A stretch of 39,543 nucleotides of DNA from Methylobacterium gregans (GCF_022179245.1 NZ_BPQM01000117.1:1-39543); one strand, 5' to 3'. Positions 8,018 through 16,792 are shown, numbered from the stretch's first letter. Notes: generated by a model from the sequence alone, not told the origin. Numbers and translations are program-made.

Positions 8018-8636
8018 CGGGGTCTCCGGATGGACATTCGGGGCCGGCGCGATGCCGGCTGCCCAGCCCGGCATCGCGAGGCGTGCCGGTCGAGCATCCG
8101 GCGCGCCCGCGGCAGGCGAGATCCATCAGAGACCGGGACGGGTGTGGTGATCAACGGAATGTGTTGGCAAAGTTCTGGCGGATCGGGGACGGCCCTTCTC
8201 CGGATCAGGCCGCGGGAACAGGACCTGTTCCTCGATGCCCGGCGCGTTGTCCGACGCACCGGTTCTTTGGCCCTTTCGCTGCCCGCGATCACACCGTCGT
8301 TCCGGGGCGCCGAGGATACTAGCCGCGCCACCCGATTGCGGAGACGGAGGTCGAGAGGCGCACCCGGCGCTCAGGGGCGAGCCGCACGACGCCTGCGGCG
8401 AGCCGGCTCCCGCCCCGCTCTCATCGCTCGCTCGGGAAAAACATCATGTTCCCCGCTGCCTTTCAGGCAGAAGAACGGTTTGCCAAGTGTCCGGGTCAAA
8501 GGATGTGCTTCCAAAATGCTGGCCTGGAGCCGATTGCGTCTCGCGAAACCTTGAGGTCCCGACGTATCCTGCTCCCTCCATGTTCCGTCGCGACCTCCGG
8601 TTGCCGGAGCGCGGCGGCGATCAGGATGGAACGGCG
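8018..8636. other. Divergent intergenic region
   Basis: About 620 bp between the divergent SsuA-like and SfnB-like genes, which must hold both promoters. It is less GC-rich near 8410-8560 than its surroundings. I could not assign a convincing sigma-70 promoter, operator or gene. A frame continuous with the SfnB-like gene extends back to 8235 but has no family similarity. Confidence 0.4.
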
Positions 8637-9860
8637 ATGTCGCAGACGGATGCGGGTTGGGGCGCGGGCCCGAGTGGGCGCTACGAGGAGCTGGCCGCGC
8701 GCTTCCGGCCGGTCTTCGCGGAGATCCGGGCGACGGCAGTGGAGCGCGACCGCGGGCACGGCCTGCCGCATGCCGAGATCGGCTGGCTGAAGGAGGCCAA
8801 CTTCACGACGCTCCGCCTCGCGCCCGAAGCGGGCGGCCACGGGGCGAGCCTGCCCGAGCTGTTCAACCTCCTGATCGAGCTGTCACAGGCGGATTCGAAC
8901 GTCACCAACGCGCTGCGGGCCCATTTCGGCTTCACCGAGGACGTGCTCTGCTCGTCCTCGCCGGACTGGCGGGCGCTCTGGATCGCGCGGATCGGGGCGG
9001 GCGAGACCATCGGCAGCGGCGTCTCGGAAACGGGACCCGCCAAGGTCGGCCAGTTCGACACGGTGGTGCGCCGCCGCGGGGACGCGCATGTCCTGGACGG
9101 GCGGAAGTTCTACACGACCGGCTCGCTCTTCGCGGACTACATCCACCTCTCGGCGCAGGACGAGGAGGGCGCGCCGGTTACGGCCGCGGTGCCGACCCGC
9201 GCGCCGGGCGTCGCCATCGTGGACGATTGGGACGGGTTCGGGCAGGCGCTCACCGCGAGCGGCACAGCGCGCTTCGAGGGCGTGGTGCTGGGCCCTGAGC
9301 TGATCAAGCCGGATCCGGCACGCTTCCCCTACGCGATGGCCTTCTTCCAGCTCGTGCATCTGGCGACGCTCGCGGGCATCGGCCGGGCCGCCGCCGAGGA
9401 CGTGGCCCGGCTGGTGGCCGAGCGCACCCGCGTCTACAGCCATGGCAATGCCGGCCGCACCGCGGACGATCCCCAGGTCCAGGCGGTGGTTGGGCGGGTG
9501 CGCGGCAACGCCTACGCGGCAGGCGCCGTGGTGCTGAAGGCGGCCGAGGCGCTCCAGCGCGCGCACGATGCGGATCCGGGCAGCGATCGGGCGGCAGCCG
9601 AGCGGGCGACCGCGCTCGCCGACATCGAGGTGAACCAGGCAGTCACCGTGGTCACGAATCTCGTGCTGGAGGCGACGACCGGCCTGTTCGACGCGCTCGG
9701 CGCTTCTGCGGTGAAGGAGGGGCTTGGGCTCGACCGCTACTGGCGCAATGCCCGTACCATCGCGTCGCACAATCCGCGCATCTACCGCGACCGCATCGTC
9801 GGCGCCTTCGCGGTCAACGGCACGGAGCCGCCGCGCCAGTACCGCGTCGGCACCGTTTGA
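8637..9860 (+). CDS. SfnB/DszC-like acyl-CoA dehydrogenase-fold oxidoreductase
   Basis: A 407-residue protein of the acyl-CoA dehydrogenase fold, in the group that includes SfnB and the FMNH2-dependent sulfur monooxygenase DszC. The N-terminal helical domain contains EIGWLKEANFTTLRLAP. The middle beta-domain has ETIGSGVSETGPAKVGQ and GRKFYTTGSLFADYIHL, and the C-terminal helical domain has AVKEGLGLDRYWRNARTIASHNP, typical of this branch rather than true acyl-CoA dehydrogenases. The ATG at 8637 is preceded by AGGA and matches the family's N-terminus; longer frames upstream look non-coding. It is divergent from the SsuA-like/LLM pair, so the three genes form one organosulfur scavenging locus. 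Substrate unknown. Confidence 0.82.
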   Translation: MSQTDAGWGAGPSGRYEELAARFRPVFAEIRATAVERDRGHGLPHAEIGWLKEANFTTLRLAPEAGGHGASLPELFNLLIELSQADSNVTNALRAHFGFTEDVLCSSSPDWRALWIARIGAGETIGSGVSETGPAKVGQFDTVVRRRGDAHVLDGRKFYTTGSLFADYIHLSAQDEEGAPVTAAVPTRAPGVAIVDDWDGFGQALTASGTARFEGVVLGPELIKPDPARFPYAMAFFQLVHLATLAGIGRAAAEDVARLVAERTRVYSHGNAGRTADDPQVQAVVGRVRGNAYAAGAVVLKAAEALQRAHDADPGSDRAAAERATALADIEVNQAVTVVTNLVLEATTGLFDALGASAVKEGLGLDRYWRNARTIASHNPRIYRDRIVGAFAVNGTEPPRQYRVGTV

Positions 9861-9872
9861 GGGGCCTGTCCG

Positions 9873-9890
9873 CGGCGCGTCCGGGCGCCG
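9873..9890. terminator. Short stem-loop at a convergent junction
   Basis: A 6-bp GC stem (CGGCGC/GCGCCG) with a 6-nt loop lies between the ends of two converging genes. It lacks a T-run, so termination is only suggested by its position. Confidence 0.3.
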
Positions 9891-9915
9891 TGAAAACGAT
9901 CCGGGGCGGTGCCGC

Positions 9916-10194
9916 TCAGGACGGCCGGTGACGGGAGAGCCTGGAGGCGCGCAGAGGTGGATCGGCCCAGGATCGCGGGCTCTCGACCCCCGCGGTCTCC
10001 GCCTCCTCGATCTCGATCACCGGCGCGGAACGCGGGGCGATCGAGCCGGTTGTGAGCGGCTCGTCCCAGTCGGGGCGGCCCGCGGTGGCCGGGTCGGGGA
10101 GGTTGTGCAGGTAGCCGCTGACGGCGGCGGTCATGCCGATGCCCACCAGCGCGACGGCTGCGGCATCGACGAGGAGGTGGCGAAGGCTCGGCAT
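9916..10194 (-). CDS. Small single-pass membrane protein, unknown
   Basis: A 92-residue protein with one hydrophobic segment at about residues 8-27 (LVDAAAVALVGIGMTAAVSG), then a polar Pro/Ser/Arg-rich tail that would lie in the periplasm or cytoplasm. A GGGA sequence precedes the ATG by about eight bases. The tail contains a DEPLTTGSIAP stretch; similar TTGSI-type tails are common on small uncharacterised alphaproteobacterial proteins. It shares orientation with mmsA but is separated from it by two hairpins, so it is probably a separate transcript. Function unknown. Confidence 0.55.
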   Translation of the reverse strand: MPSLRHLLVDAAAVALVGIGMTAAVSGYLHNLPDPATAGRPDWDEPLTTGSIAPRSAPVIEIEEAETAGVESPRSWADPPLRASRLSRHRPS

Positions 10195-10305
10195 GGCAGC
10201 GTCCCGGCGGATCGAACCGGGTTACGGCGACATGCTTAACGATGTCTTGCTCCGCCCGCGCCTTGCCCGCGAGCGCCCCCTCCGGACATCGCGCTTCGAT
10301 GTTCG

Positions 10306-10348
10306 GGAAGCTCCCAGCGGCCGCCAAAGCAGCCGGCTGGGAGCTTCC
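10306..10348 (-). terminator. 13-bp inverted repeat downstream of mmsA
   Basis: GGAAGCTCCCAGC (10306-10318) and its exact complement (10336-10348) flank a 17-nt loop. It is the second of two perfect dyads after mmsA. There is no T-run, so factor-dependent termination or 3'-end protection is likelier than classical intrinsic termination. Confidence 0.5.
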
Positions 10349-10380
10349 GATTCACTGGCGCCGCTTCGCAATCTGCAGGT

Positions 10381-10413
10381 CGATGGCAGGATGGGCGTCA
10401 GATCCTGCCATCG
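10381..10413 (-). terminator. 12-bp hairpin just after the mmsA stop
   Basis: CGATGGCAGGAT (10381-10392) and its exact complement (10402-10413) form a perfect stem with a 9-nt loop, starting six bases beyond the mmsA stop codon. Its position suggests a transcript-end structure for mmsA, although no T-run follows. Confidence 0.6.
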
Positions 10414-10419
10414 CCTCAC

Positions 10420-11919
10420 CTACTGCATCGTCGGCATGACGAAGTCGGCGCCGGCTCGAATGCCGGTTGGCCAGCGCGTCGTGATCGTCTTCAGGCGGGT
10501 GTAGAAGCGCACGCCCTCCGGCCCATGCATGTGGTGGTCGCCGAACAGCGAGGCCTTCCAGCCGCCGAAGGAGTGGAACGCCATCGGCACCGGGATCGGT
10601 ACGTTGATGCCCACCATGCCCACCTCGATCTGATGCGCGAACTCGCGCGCCGCGTCGCCGTCGCGGGTGAAGATCGCGGTGCCGTTGCCGAACTCGTGCT
10701 CGTTGATAAGGCGCGCCGCCGTCGCGTAGTCCGGCGCGCGCGTCACTGCGAGGACGGGGCCGAAGATCTCCTCCTTGTAGATCCGCATCTCCGGGGTCAC
10801 CCGGTCGAACAGCGAGCCGCCGAGGAAGTAGCCCTGCTCATAGCCCTGGAGCTTGAGCTCGCGCCCGTCCACCAGAAGCTCGGCGCCCTCGGCCACCCCC
10901 TGGTCGATGTAGCCGCGCACCTTCTCGTAATGCTGCTTCGTGACGAGGGGGCCCATCTCGGCCTCCGGATCCGTGCCGGGCCCGACCTTCAGGGCCCGGA
11001 TCTTCGGGATCAGGCGCTCAATCAGCGCGTCGGCGGTCTTCTCGCCCACCGGCACCGCCACCGACACTGCCATGCAGCGCTCGCCCGCCGAGCCGTAGGC
11101 CGCACCCATCAGTGCGTCGACGGCCTGATCGAGGTCGGCGTCGGGCATCACGATCATGTGGTTCTTGGCCCCGCCAAGGCACTGGGCGCGCTTACCCTGA
11201 CTGGTCGCGGTCGCGTAGATGTAGCGGGCGATCGGGGTCGAGCCGACGAAGCTTACCGCGCTGATGCCGGGGCTGTAGAGCAGTGCGTCCACCGCCTCTT
11301 TGTCGCCCTGCACCACCTGGAACACGCCGTCCGGCAGACCGGCCTCCTTCAGCCACGCGGCGATGAGGAGCGCGGCGGAGGGGTCGCGTTCGGAAGGCTT
11401 CAGCACGAAGCAGTTGCCGCAGGCGAGCGCGACGGGGAACATCCACATCGGCACCATGGCGGGGAAGTTGAACGGGGTGATGCCGGCGACAACACCGAGC
11501 GGCTGGCGCAGCGAGTGGGAATCCACGCGCGTGCCGACATTCTCGGTGACCTCGCCCTTGAGGAGCTGCGGAATGCCGGTGGCGAACTCCACCACCTCCA
11601 GGCCACGCTGGACCTCGCCCTTGGCGTCGGAGAGCACCTTGCCGTGCTCGGCGGTGATCACTGCCGCGAGTTCATTCGTGTGCGCTTCAAGGATCGCCAG
11701 GAACTTGTTGAGGATGCGGGCACGCCGCAGCGGCGGGGTCGCGGCCCAGGCCGGGAAGGCGGCGCGGGCGACGGCCACGGCGGCCTCGACCTCGTCGCGG
11801 CTCGCGAGCGCGACGGCGCCGGTCTGCTCGCCTGTGGCCGGATTGAAGACCGGCGCCGTGCGCCCGGACCGGCCAGGCACGCGGGCACCGTCGATGAAGT
11901 GCTGGATCTCGGTGGGCAT
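10420..11919 (-). CDS. mmsA: CoA-acylating methylmalonate-semialdehyde dehydrogenase
   Basis: A 499-residue aldehyde dehydrogenase that converts methylmalonate semialdehyde plus CoA and NAD+ to propionyl-CoA (and malonate semialdehyde to acetyl-CoA), the last step of valine and some pyrimidine or inositol catabolism. Visible features are the TPFNFPAMVPMWM segment with Asn151, FVGSTPIARYIY for NAD binding, the subfamily mark LGGAKNH at 248-254 in place of the usual catalytic Glu region, and the nucleophile Cys282 in AGERCMAVSVAV. The C-terminus has GDHHMHGPEGVRFYTR, also diagnostic. The length is standard. A GGGAA site precedes the ATG. A LysR regulator lies divergently, 114 bp away, and probably controls it. 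Confidence 0.95.
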   Translation of the reverse strand: MPTEIQHFIDGARVPGRSGRTAPVFNPATGEQTGAVALASRDEVEAAVAVARAAFPAWAATPPLRRARILNKFLAILEAHTNELAAVITAEHGKVLSDAKGEVQRGLEVVEFATGIPQLLKGEVTENVGTRVDSHSLRQPLGVVAGITPFNFPAMVPMWMFPVALACGNCFVLKPSERDPSAALLIAAWLKEAGLPDGVFQVVQGDKEAVDALLYSPGISAVSFVGSTPIARYIYATATSQGKRAQCLGGAKNHMIVMPDADLDQAVDALMGAAYGSAGERCMAVSVAVPVGEKTADALIERLIPKIRALKVGPGTDPEAEMGPLVTKQHYEKVRGYIDQGVAEGAELLVDGRELKLQGYEQGYFLGGSLFDRVTPEMRIYKEEIFGPVLAVTRAPDYATAARLINEHEFGNGTAIFTRDGDAAREFAHQIEVGMVGINVPIPVPMAFHSFGGWKASLFGDHHMHGPEGVRFYTRLKTITTRWPTGIRAGADFVMPTMQ

Positions 11920-12033
11920 GGGCGTTCCCTTTCCCTGCGCGGCGTCTGAACCGCCGATTGTAGTGCCGCCGTTGTCGGCCTACGAATCCGGAGCCTCAAT
12001 GGCCGATCTTGCTGAACTGTTGTGCGATTTTTG

Positions 12034-12951
12034 ATGTCCATGAACTGGGATCACCTGCAGATCTTCCTGGCGGTCGCCCGGCACGGCCAGATGCTGGAGG
12101 CTGGGCGCCGTCTCGGCCTCAACCACGCGACCGTGGCACGCCGCCTTGAGGCGCTGGAGGTTGCCCTCGGGACGGTGCTGTTCCACCGCAGGCCCAACGG
12201 CTCTGCGCTCACTGAGGCCGGCGAACGCCTCGTGCCCGTCGCCGAGCGGATCGAGGCGGAAGTGCTGGGCGTGACCGCCCGAATGCGCGCGCAGGAGGCC
12301 GAGCCGAGCGGCACGGTGCGGATCGGCGCCCCTGACGGCCTCGGCAACCTGTTCCTGGCGCGCGAGCTCGGCCTCTTCGCCGGCCGCTACGCCAATCTCG
12401 TCGTCGAGTTGGTGCCGCTCCCGCGCTCCTTCTCCCTGTCGCGGCGCGAGGCCGATCTCGCGATCAGCCTGGATCGGCCAACCCACGGGCGCCTGATCCT
12501 CTCGAAGCTCACAGATTACAGCCTCAGCCTCTACGCGGCGCACGACTATCTCGACAGGGCGGGCCGACCTGCATGTGAAGCCGATCTCGCCGCGCATACG
12601 GCCGTGATCGGCGTCGACGACTACGCCTATGCCTCGGCTCTCGACTACACGGCCTTCCTGCAGGGGCGGGCTCGGCGTGTATTCCGCTGCGCCGGGGCGG
12701 TCGGTCAGCTGGAGGCGGTCCGGGCCGGGACCGGGATCGGGATCCTGCACGATTTCGCGGCCTCCAATTGTCCGGACCTTTCCCAGATCCTTCCGGAAAT
12801 CGCGTTTCAACGGACTTACTGGCTGATGTCGCATCCCGACAGTCACGAGGCGCGCCGTGTCGCCGCCTGCCGTGAGTTCATCGTCCGCCTCTTCCGCGAG
12901 GCGCGCGACCGATTCCAGCCGAGCCGCACGGTGAATTCCCGAGATGGCTGA
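12034..12951 (+). CDS. LysR family transcriptional regulator
   Basis: A 305-residue LysR-type regulator. Residues 1-60 form the winged helix-turn-helix (FLAVARHGQMLEAGRRLGLN, then VARRLEALE), followed by a linker helix and a periplasmic-binding-protein-like effector domain (GTVRIGAPDGLGNLFLARE to GTGIGILHDFA). It belongs to the branch whose members begin MNWDHLQIFLAVA. Three in-frame starts are possible (GTG 12022, ATG 12034, ATG 12040); none has a clear Shine-Dalgarno sequence, so the exact start is uncertain. Divergent from mmsA, it is the probable regulator of that gene. Effector unknown. Confidence 0.9.
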   Translation: MSMNWDHLQIFLAVARHGQMLEAGRRLGLNHATVARRLEALEVALGTVLFHRRPNGSALTEAGERLVPVAERIEAEVLGVTARMRAQEAEPSGTVRIGAPDGLGNLFLARELGLFAGRYANLVVELVPLPRSFSLSRREADLAISLDRPTHGRLILSKLTDYSLSLYAAHDYLDRAGRPACEADLAAHTAVIGVDDYAYASALDYTAFLQGRARRVFRCAGAVGQLEAVRAGTGIGILHDFAASNCPDLSQILPEIAFQRTYWLMSHPDSHEARRVAACREFIVRLFREARDRFQPSRTVNSRDG

Positions 12952-13718
12952 GGCGTTGAATGAGGCCGATTTCCATCTTCTCTCACGATTCGATCGCGAT
13001 GCGATATGCCTGTGAGATAGCGCTTCTATAATATTCAGTAAATCATACGTTAAATTTGCGTCAATATTGGATTTATAAGAATATTCGCGCAGAATGAATG
13101 AGTGGTTTGTGTGGGGCTCTGTAGAAATAAGCCGGGTTTGTGCTCAGATTTATGGTTGTTGTATATCATTTTATGCAGATTTTCAAATTGAGTGGCTTCG
13201 ATGTTGAATATTTTGTTGGACAGAATCAAGATTTTTGTCAATGATGCAGGCGGAACGCGTGAGAATTTGCACATCGCAAGTCCGGTCCCGTTCGCAGAGC
13301 TTGTGCCAGGGGCTAAGCCGCCCGACTGGGCGATCCCGCGAAAAGATTGAGGTCGCTCAGGGGGATTGATTCGGCGGACGGTACAGAGTCAACGATTGAG
13401 TTTGTCGGGCTCGAAGTGTCGGACGCCAGAACAAGGACACTGCGTGTTGGAATATAACGGTTGTAATTGGCAATAGTATGTTTGTATATTCGCGATATTT
13501 TACTTTTTAAAATATAGATATGTTGCCAAGATGGGTAATAATATTCCGAGAGATCAAGTTATATAAACAATAAAGTCTGCGTATCGAGCCAATAAACTAG
13601 CGATCTGAAGCTTTCCTGTGGCAACGCCATGACAATCGTTGTTCTCATGCTGGTGTTGAGTTTTTCTGAACGCTACGGTGAGTTTTGGAGCGACATAAGC
13701 ACACGTCGATGGGGTTAG
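12952..13718. other. AT-rich island without firm genes
   Basis: From about 13010 to 13680 the base composition changes sharply to long A/T runs, unlike the GC-rich DNA on both sides. It contains an 8-bp A/T hairpin (13495-13515), several TATAAT-like hexamers and one possible short gene (13201-13350). No transposase, terminal repeats or tRNA was seen. Foreign DNA left from a past insertion is the simplest reading. It borders the epimerase relic. Confidence 0.6.
13201..13350 (+). CDS. Possible short protein in AT-rich island
   Basis: An open frame of 49 residues from ATG 13201 to TGA 13348-13350. The first third (MLNILLDRIKIFVND) is hydrophobic/basic and AT-rich in codon use. The rest (ASPVPFAELVPGAKPPDW, then a basic end) is GC-rich and reads like real protein. 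There is no strong Shine-Dalgarno sequence (GAGTGG lies about six bases upstream). No family is recognised. It may be a small gene or the tail of a destroyed one. Confidence 0.3.
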   Translation: MLNILLDRIKIFVNDAGGTRENLHIASPVPFAELVPGAKPPDWAIPRKD

Positions 13719-14240
13719 ATGTGTCAGCGCCGGAGGCCGGCAGCCACCGTCAATCGAGGTTGGGACTTGGCTGGAAATATCAGGCGCATCGCCGTGACCG
13801 AAGGGTATGGGAAGGCCGGCAAGACGCTGGTCCCGTACCTGACGGCCGAGGGGTACGGCGTCTTCGTCATCGACTGCGACCCACCGTCAGACCTGGACGA
13901 GTTGGCAATGGTCGCCGACCTGACCGACGTCGTCCGGACGCTCGATGCCCCTTCGTCTGCCGGCGAGGACATGCACGTCCTCCTTGCCGGCTTGCCCGGC
14001 GGAGGGCTGCAGCGGGCGCGGTCTGGGCCCGAACGATCCGGCGCCTCCGTGCGGGCAGTACGCACGGATGTCGATGATGGCGCTGCGGTCGAGGCCCTGG
14101 CGGAGGCGACCTCGGCGGATGTGCCCCCCGGACACCGTACGAACCCGAATCTTCAAGGAAGGAACGCCACTTCGAGGGGCGGGAGGAAAACGCGCGGCCG
14201 TAACGGCCATGTTCAGGGTGATCTGCGTTGGCGGCCTTGA
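13719..14240 (+). pseudogene. Truncated NAD(P)-dependent epimerase/dehydratase relic
   Basis: Residues 22-96 of this frame (about 13782-14007) resemble the N-terminus of short-chain NAD-dependent epimerases: RRIAVTEGYGKAGKTLVPYL (Rossmann loop), VFVIDCD ending in the ribose-binding acid, VADLTDVVRTLDA and HVLLAGLPG (normally VVHLAG-P). The first Gly of the TGGxGKAG loop is Glu here. Beyond 14010 the similarity ends and the frame becomes Arg/Ser/Gly-rich. There is no catalytic Tyr-x-x-x-Lys. It is about a quarter of the usual 300 residues, so I call it a decayed fragment next to the AT-rich island. Confidence 0.55.
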
Positions 14241-14368
14241 GGACGGAATGCTTCCCCGCTTGCATTGCGAGGGGGGCTGAGACGGCGCATCCCGCCCAGT
14301 CCAGTTCGCCTCGGGCGGTAGACCGATCCATGCCTGCTGCGTGGACCAAGCATCGGTTCGCCTGTCCG

Positions 14369-14656
14369 ATGCAGACATCCGATGACGTCCAAGACGACGA
14401 CACCGTTCAGCGCCAGCATCTGCGCGCCGCCCGTGCGATGCTCGGTTGGCCGTTGCACACGCTGTCCGAGCGGAGCCGGCTCTCGCTCTCGACGCTGCGG
14501 CGCCTGGAAGAGGATGCGACGGTGGTGTCGGCACAGTCCCGTATGCAAGCGGTCGCCGCCCTGAGAGGGGGCGGCGTCCGCTTCGTCCGGCTCGACGGCC
14601 GGGTGGTCGGCGTCGTTCTGATCGGCGATTTGGTCACGGCCCGCACCGTACCGTGA
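14369..14656 (+). CDS. Small XRE-type helix-turn-helix protein
   Basis: A 95-residue protein with a lambda-repressor-like HTH: HLRAARAMLGWPLHTLSERS, then LSLSTLRRLEED at about residues 17-50. It is followed by a short C-terminal segment (GGVRFVRLDGRVVGVVL), the pattern of many alphaproteobacterial XRE proteins that end in a 'GV-F-DG-GVRL' tail. I chose ATG 14369 because the family starts near there; the frame is open back to 14228 with non-homologous sequence. No Shine-Dalgarno sequence is clear. It probably binds DNA as a dimer, with unknown targets. It stands alone between relics. Confidence 0.65.
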   Translation: MQTSDDVQDDDTVQRQHLRAARAMLGWPLHTLSERSRLSLSTLRRLEEDATVVSAQSRMQAVAALRGGGVRFVRLDGRVVGVVLIGDLVTARTVP

Positions 14657-15011
14657 TGGCGGTCGGGGCCTCGATTTGGCGCCCTGACGCCAAGCCATGC
14701 GCCGCCAGGCAAGTTCGGCCAGCACCGCCTCGGCCTCCTGCGGCTCCCGGTCCGGCACGGGCTTACGGGCGCGACCCGTCGGCGGCATGAACTGTCCCGG
14801 CTGCGTCGTAGACCTTCCAGAGTCAGACCGGACCCCTGCTCTGGCCACATGATTGGCCGCAGAGCGGCGAGCTCGCGCTGTCCCAGCGCCTCCGACCGAT
14901 GTCCTGCGGTGACCGCCTGCGGGGCTCGTGGCGCCTCAGCGCGCTCAGCCACAGCTCTGACCGATGTAGCTTACCACATCCACCTGCGTCCAAATCGGTC
15001 CGGGCGATGGA
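14657..15011. other. Intergenic region, no firm gene
   Basis: About 355 bp between the XRE gene and the amidase stop, which are convergent. A minus-strand frame from 14788 has one helical-looking segment (EPQEAEAVLAELAWRR) but runs antisense through the XRE gene and has no family match. No strong terminator was found. Confidence 0.4.
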
Positions 15012-16352
15012 TCAGTTCTGGAGGATGCTCCGGATCCAGGATGCTTGCGCGAAAAGTACCTCGTCCTCATCCGACTTGCCAAGCACCTGCAATCCCAAGG
15101 GCAGTCCACCGTCGTGCAGCAGCGGCAGGGCAACCACCGGTCCGCCAAGGTACGAGCCGGGCACGACGCAGGCGGGATTGCCCGTTGTCTCAAGGCCTAT
15201 CGGCGCGGCACCCGGCGCAGTGAGGCCGATGAGCGCGTCGTGATCTTCCATCACCGTCGCGAAGAGCGCGCGCGCCTCGTGGCGGCGTCGAAGCAGAAAC
15301 GCATACTCTTCCCGCGTCACATGCCGAGCCTTCGTTGCGCGCTCGCGCGACGAGGGGCTGAGGGCCTCGGCGTCGCGCGCGGCAAAGGCGTTCAGCGGCC
15401 AGCGCCATTCCCAGGCGAGCATGCGCAGTGTCTCAGGCAAGGCTTCCGCCACCGCCGCTTCCAGCGCGGCGAGCGAGGCGCTCGTCTCAGGCGTCAGAAC
15501 CTCCACACTGGCCCGCCGCAACATCTCGGCCGCCGCTTCCAACGCGGCGCGCGCGTCCTCGCTCGCCACGGTCCAACCGGTGGTGCGCAACAGGCCGAGG
15601 CGGCGCGGCGCGCAGGGTTCGGGCGGGACCAGAGTGCCGCCGAGGCCGGGATACCCCGGGTCGCCACCCACCTCGGCCGCGACCGCGCGGGCGAGGATCC
15701 AGGCATCCTCCAGACTCGCGGCGATGGAGCCCGTGCAACTTTGGCTCAGGAAGTCGAGGCTGCCGCCGCGGTTGATCCCGCCGAAGCTCGGCTTGAAGCC
15801 GTAGACGCCGCAGAAGCCCGCAGGACGGATGATGGAACCCACCACCTGCGTACCGAGTGCGCCCGAGATCATCCCCGCCGCGACCGCCGCGGCCGATCCG
15901 CTGCTGCTGCCACCCGGCGTACGGGCGGGATCCCACGGGTTGCGCGTGCCGCGAGGCTGAGTGGAGGCGAACTCCGTCGTCACGGTCTTGCCGAGGATGA
16001 CCGCCCCAGCCTCACGCAGGGCCTGGGCCGAGGCGGCGCTGAAACGCGGCCGGTAGCCATCGTAGAGCGGCGAGCCGTTGCCGGTGGGCATGTCGTCGGT
16101 GTCGATGTTGTCCTTCACGCCGACCGGCATCCCGTCGATGTTCGACAGAGCGCGGCCGGCCCTCCAGCGCAGTGTGGCGGCGTCGGCAGCGCGGCGGGCG
16201 CTCTCCCTGTCCGTATGCGTGAAGGCACCGACCGTCGGCTCCCAGCGCGCCAGCTCCTCCAGGCAACCTTCCAGGAAGGCACGCGGCGTGTCGCGCCCCA
16301 TTGCGAAGGCGTCGAGAGCAGGGAAGAAGGGGCGAGTGCGGGGCTTGGACAT
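15012..16352 (-). CDS. Amidase (amidase-signature family)
   Basis: A 446-residue amidase-signature hydrolase that cleaves a carboxylic amide to acid and ammonia using a Ser-cisSer-Lys triad. Visible features are Lys80 in GMPVGVKDNID, the cis-serine in TPGGSSSGSAAAVAAG (about 149-151), and the nucleophile Ser173 in VGSIIRPAGFCGVYGFKPS. The region VILGKTVTTEFAS and the ending GLPLGLQVLG also fit. The start at 16352 fits family length; the frame stays open to 16526 but the extra part is Arg/Pro-rich, and no Shine-Dalgarno sequence is clear at either. It is cytoplasmic. A RidA protein lies upstream on the same strand after a 440-bp gap. Substrate unknown. Confidence 0.9.
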   Translation of the reverse strand: MSKPRTRPFFPALDAFAMGRDTPRAFLEGCLEELARWEPTVGAFTHTDRESARRAADAATLRWRAGRALSNIDGMPVGVKDNIDTDDMPTGNGSPLYDGYRPRFSAASAQALREAGAVILGKTVTTEFASTQPRGTRNPWDPARTPGGSSSGSAAAVAAGMISGALGTQVVGSIIRPAGFCGVYGFKPSFGGINRGGSLDFLSQSCTGSIAASLEDAWILARAVAAEVGGDPGYPGLGGTLVPPEPCAPRRLGLLRTTGWTVASEDARAALEAAAEMLRRASVEVLTPETSASLAALEAAVAEALPETLRMLAWEWRWPLNAFAARDAEALSPSSRERATKARHVTREEYAFLLRRRHEARALFATVMEDHDALIGLTAPGAAPIGLETTGNPACVVPGSYLGGPVVALPLLHDGGLPLGLQVLGKSDEDEVLFAQASWIRSILQN

Positions 16353-16792
16353 GGCAATGGCGTTCACAGCGCTTGGATCAGGGTCTCGACACGCCTCGGA
16401 ACACCGGCTGCGCCAGGGGCCTTTTCCTCGTGAAGCTCGGCAAGCAAGGAAGGGGCCGGTTGGCGCCGGGCCGGCCCCGGTCCTGGCGACACCGCGGAGC
16501 GGCTCCGTTGTCGTCTCTCCCGCCACCGCTCAGATCGCTCTGCGCCGAAGTGAACGCCGGTTCGGCCCAAGAGAGCGCGTCACGACAGAGAGTGAGGCCG
16601 GTCCTGATTACAGCACGATCGGGACCGGCTCTCATGCGCAGCGACGCGAACGTTGCGGCCTGTCGCGACGGCCTCACTTCCTGGGCCATCGAGCCCCGCA
16701 CCGTCTGTCAGGCCATCCGACGGCCTTGGGGCCTTCGGCTTTGAGTCCGAGAGGCCTGCGACCGTGATCCTGGATTGACGCAACACGGGGGT
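16353..16792. other. Intergenic region, no recognisable gene
   Basis: About 440 bp between the RidA stop and the amidase start, on the same strand. Open frames on both strands lack motifs. The length suggests that the amidase has its own promoter, but none could be assigned with confidence. Confidence 0.35.

Noticed and set aside
6944..8554. 536-residue plus-strand open frame
   Set aside because: Runs antisense to the SsuA-like gene, which has a signal peptide and family motifs; long antisense frames are common at this GC content.
10525..11949. 474-residue plus-strand open frame
   Set aside because: Exact antisense of mmsA; His/Arg/Gly-rich with no motif.
13050..13274. 74-residue minus-strand frame in the AT-rich island
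   Set aside because: Composition follows the local AT bias, no motif and no good ribosome-binding site; the 49-residue plus-strand frame is somewhat better.
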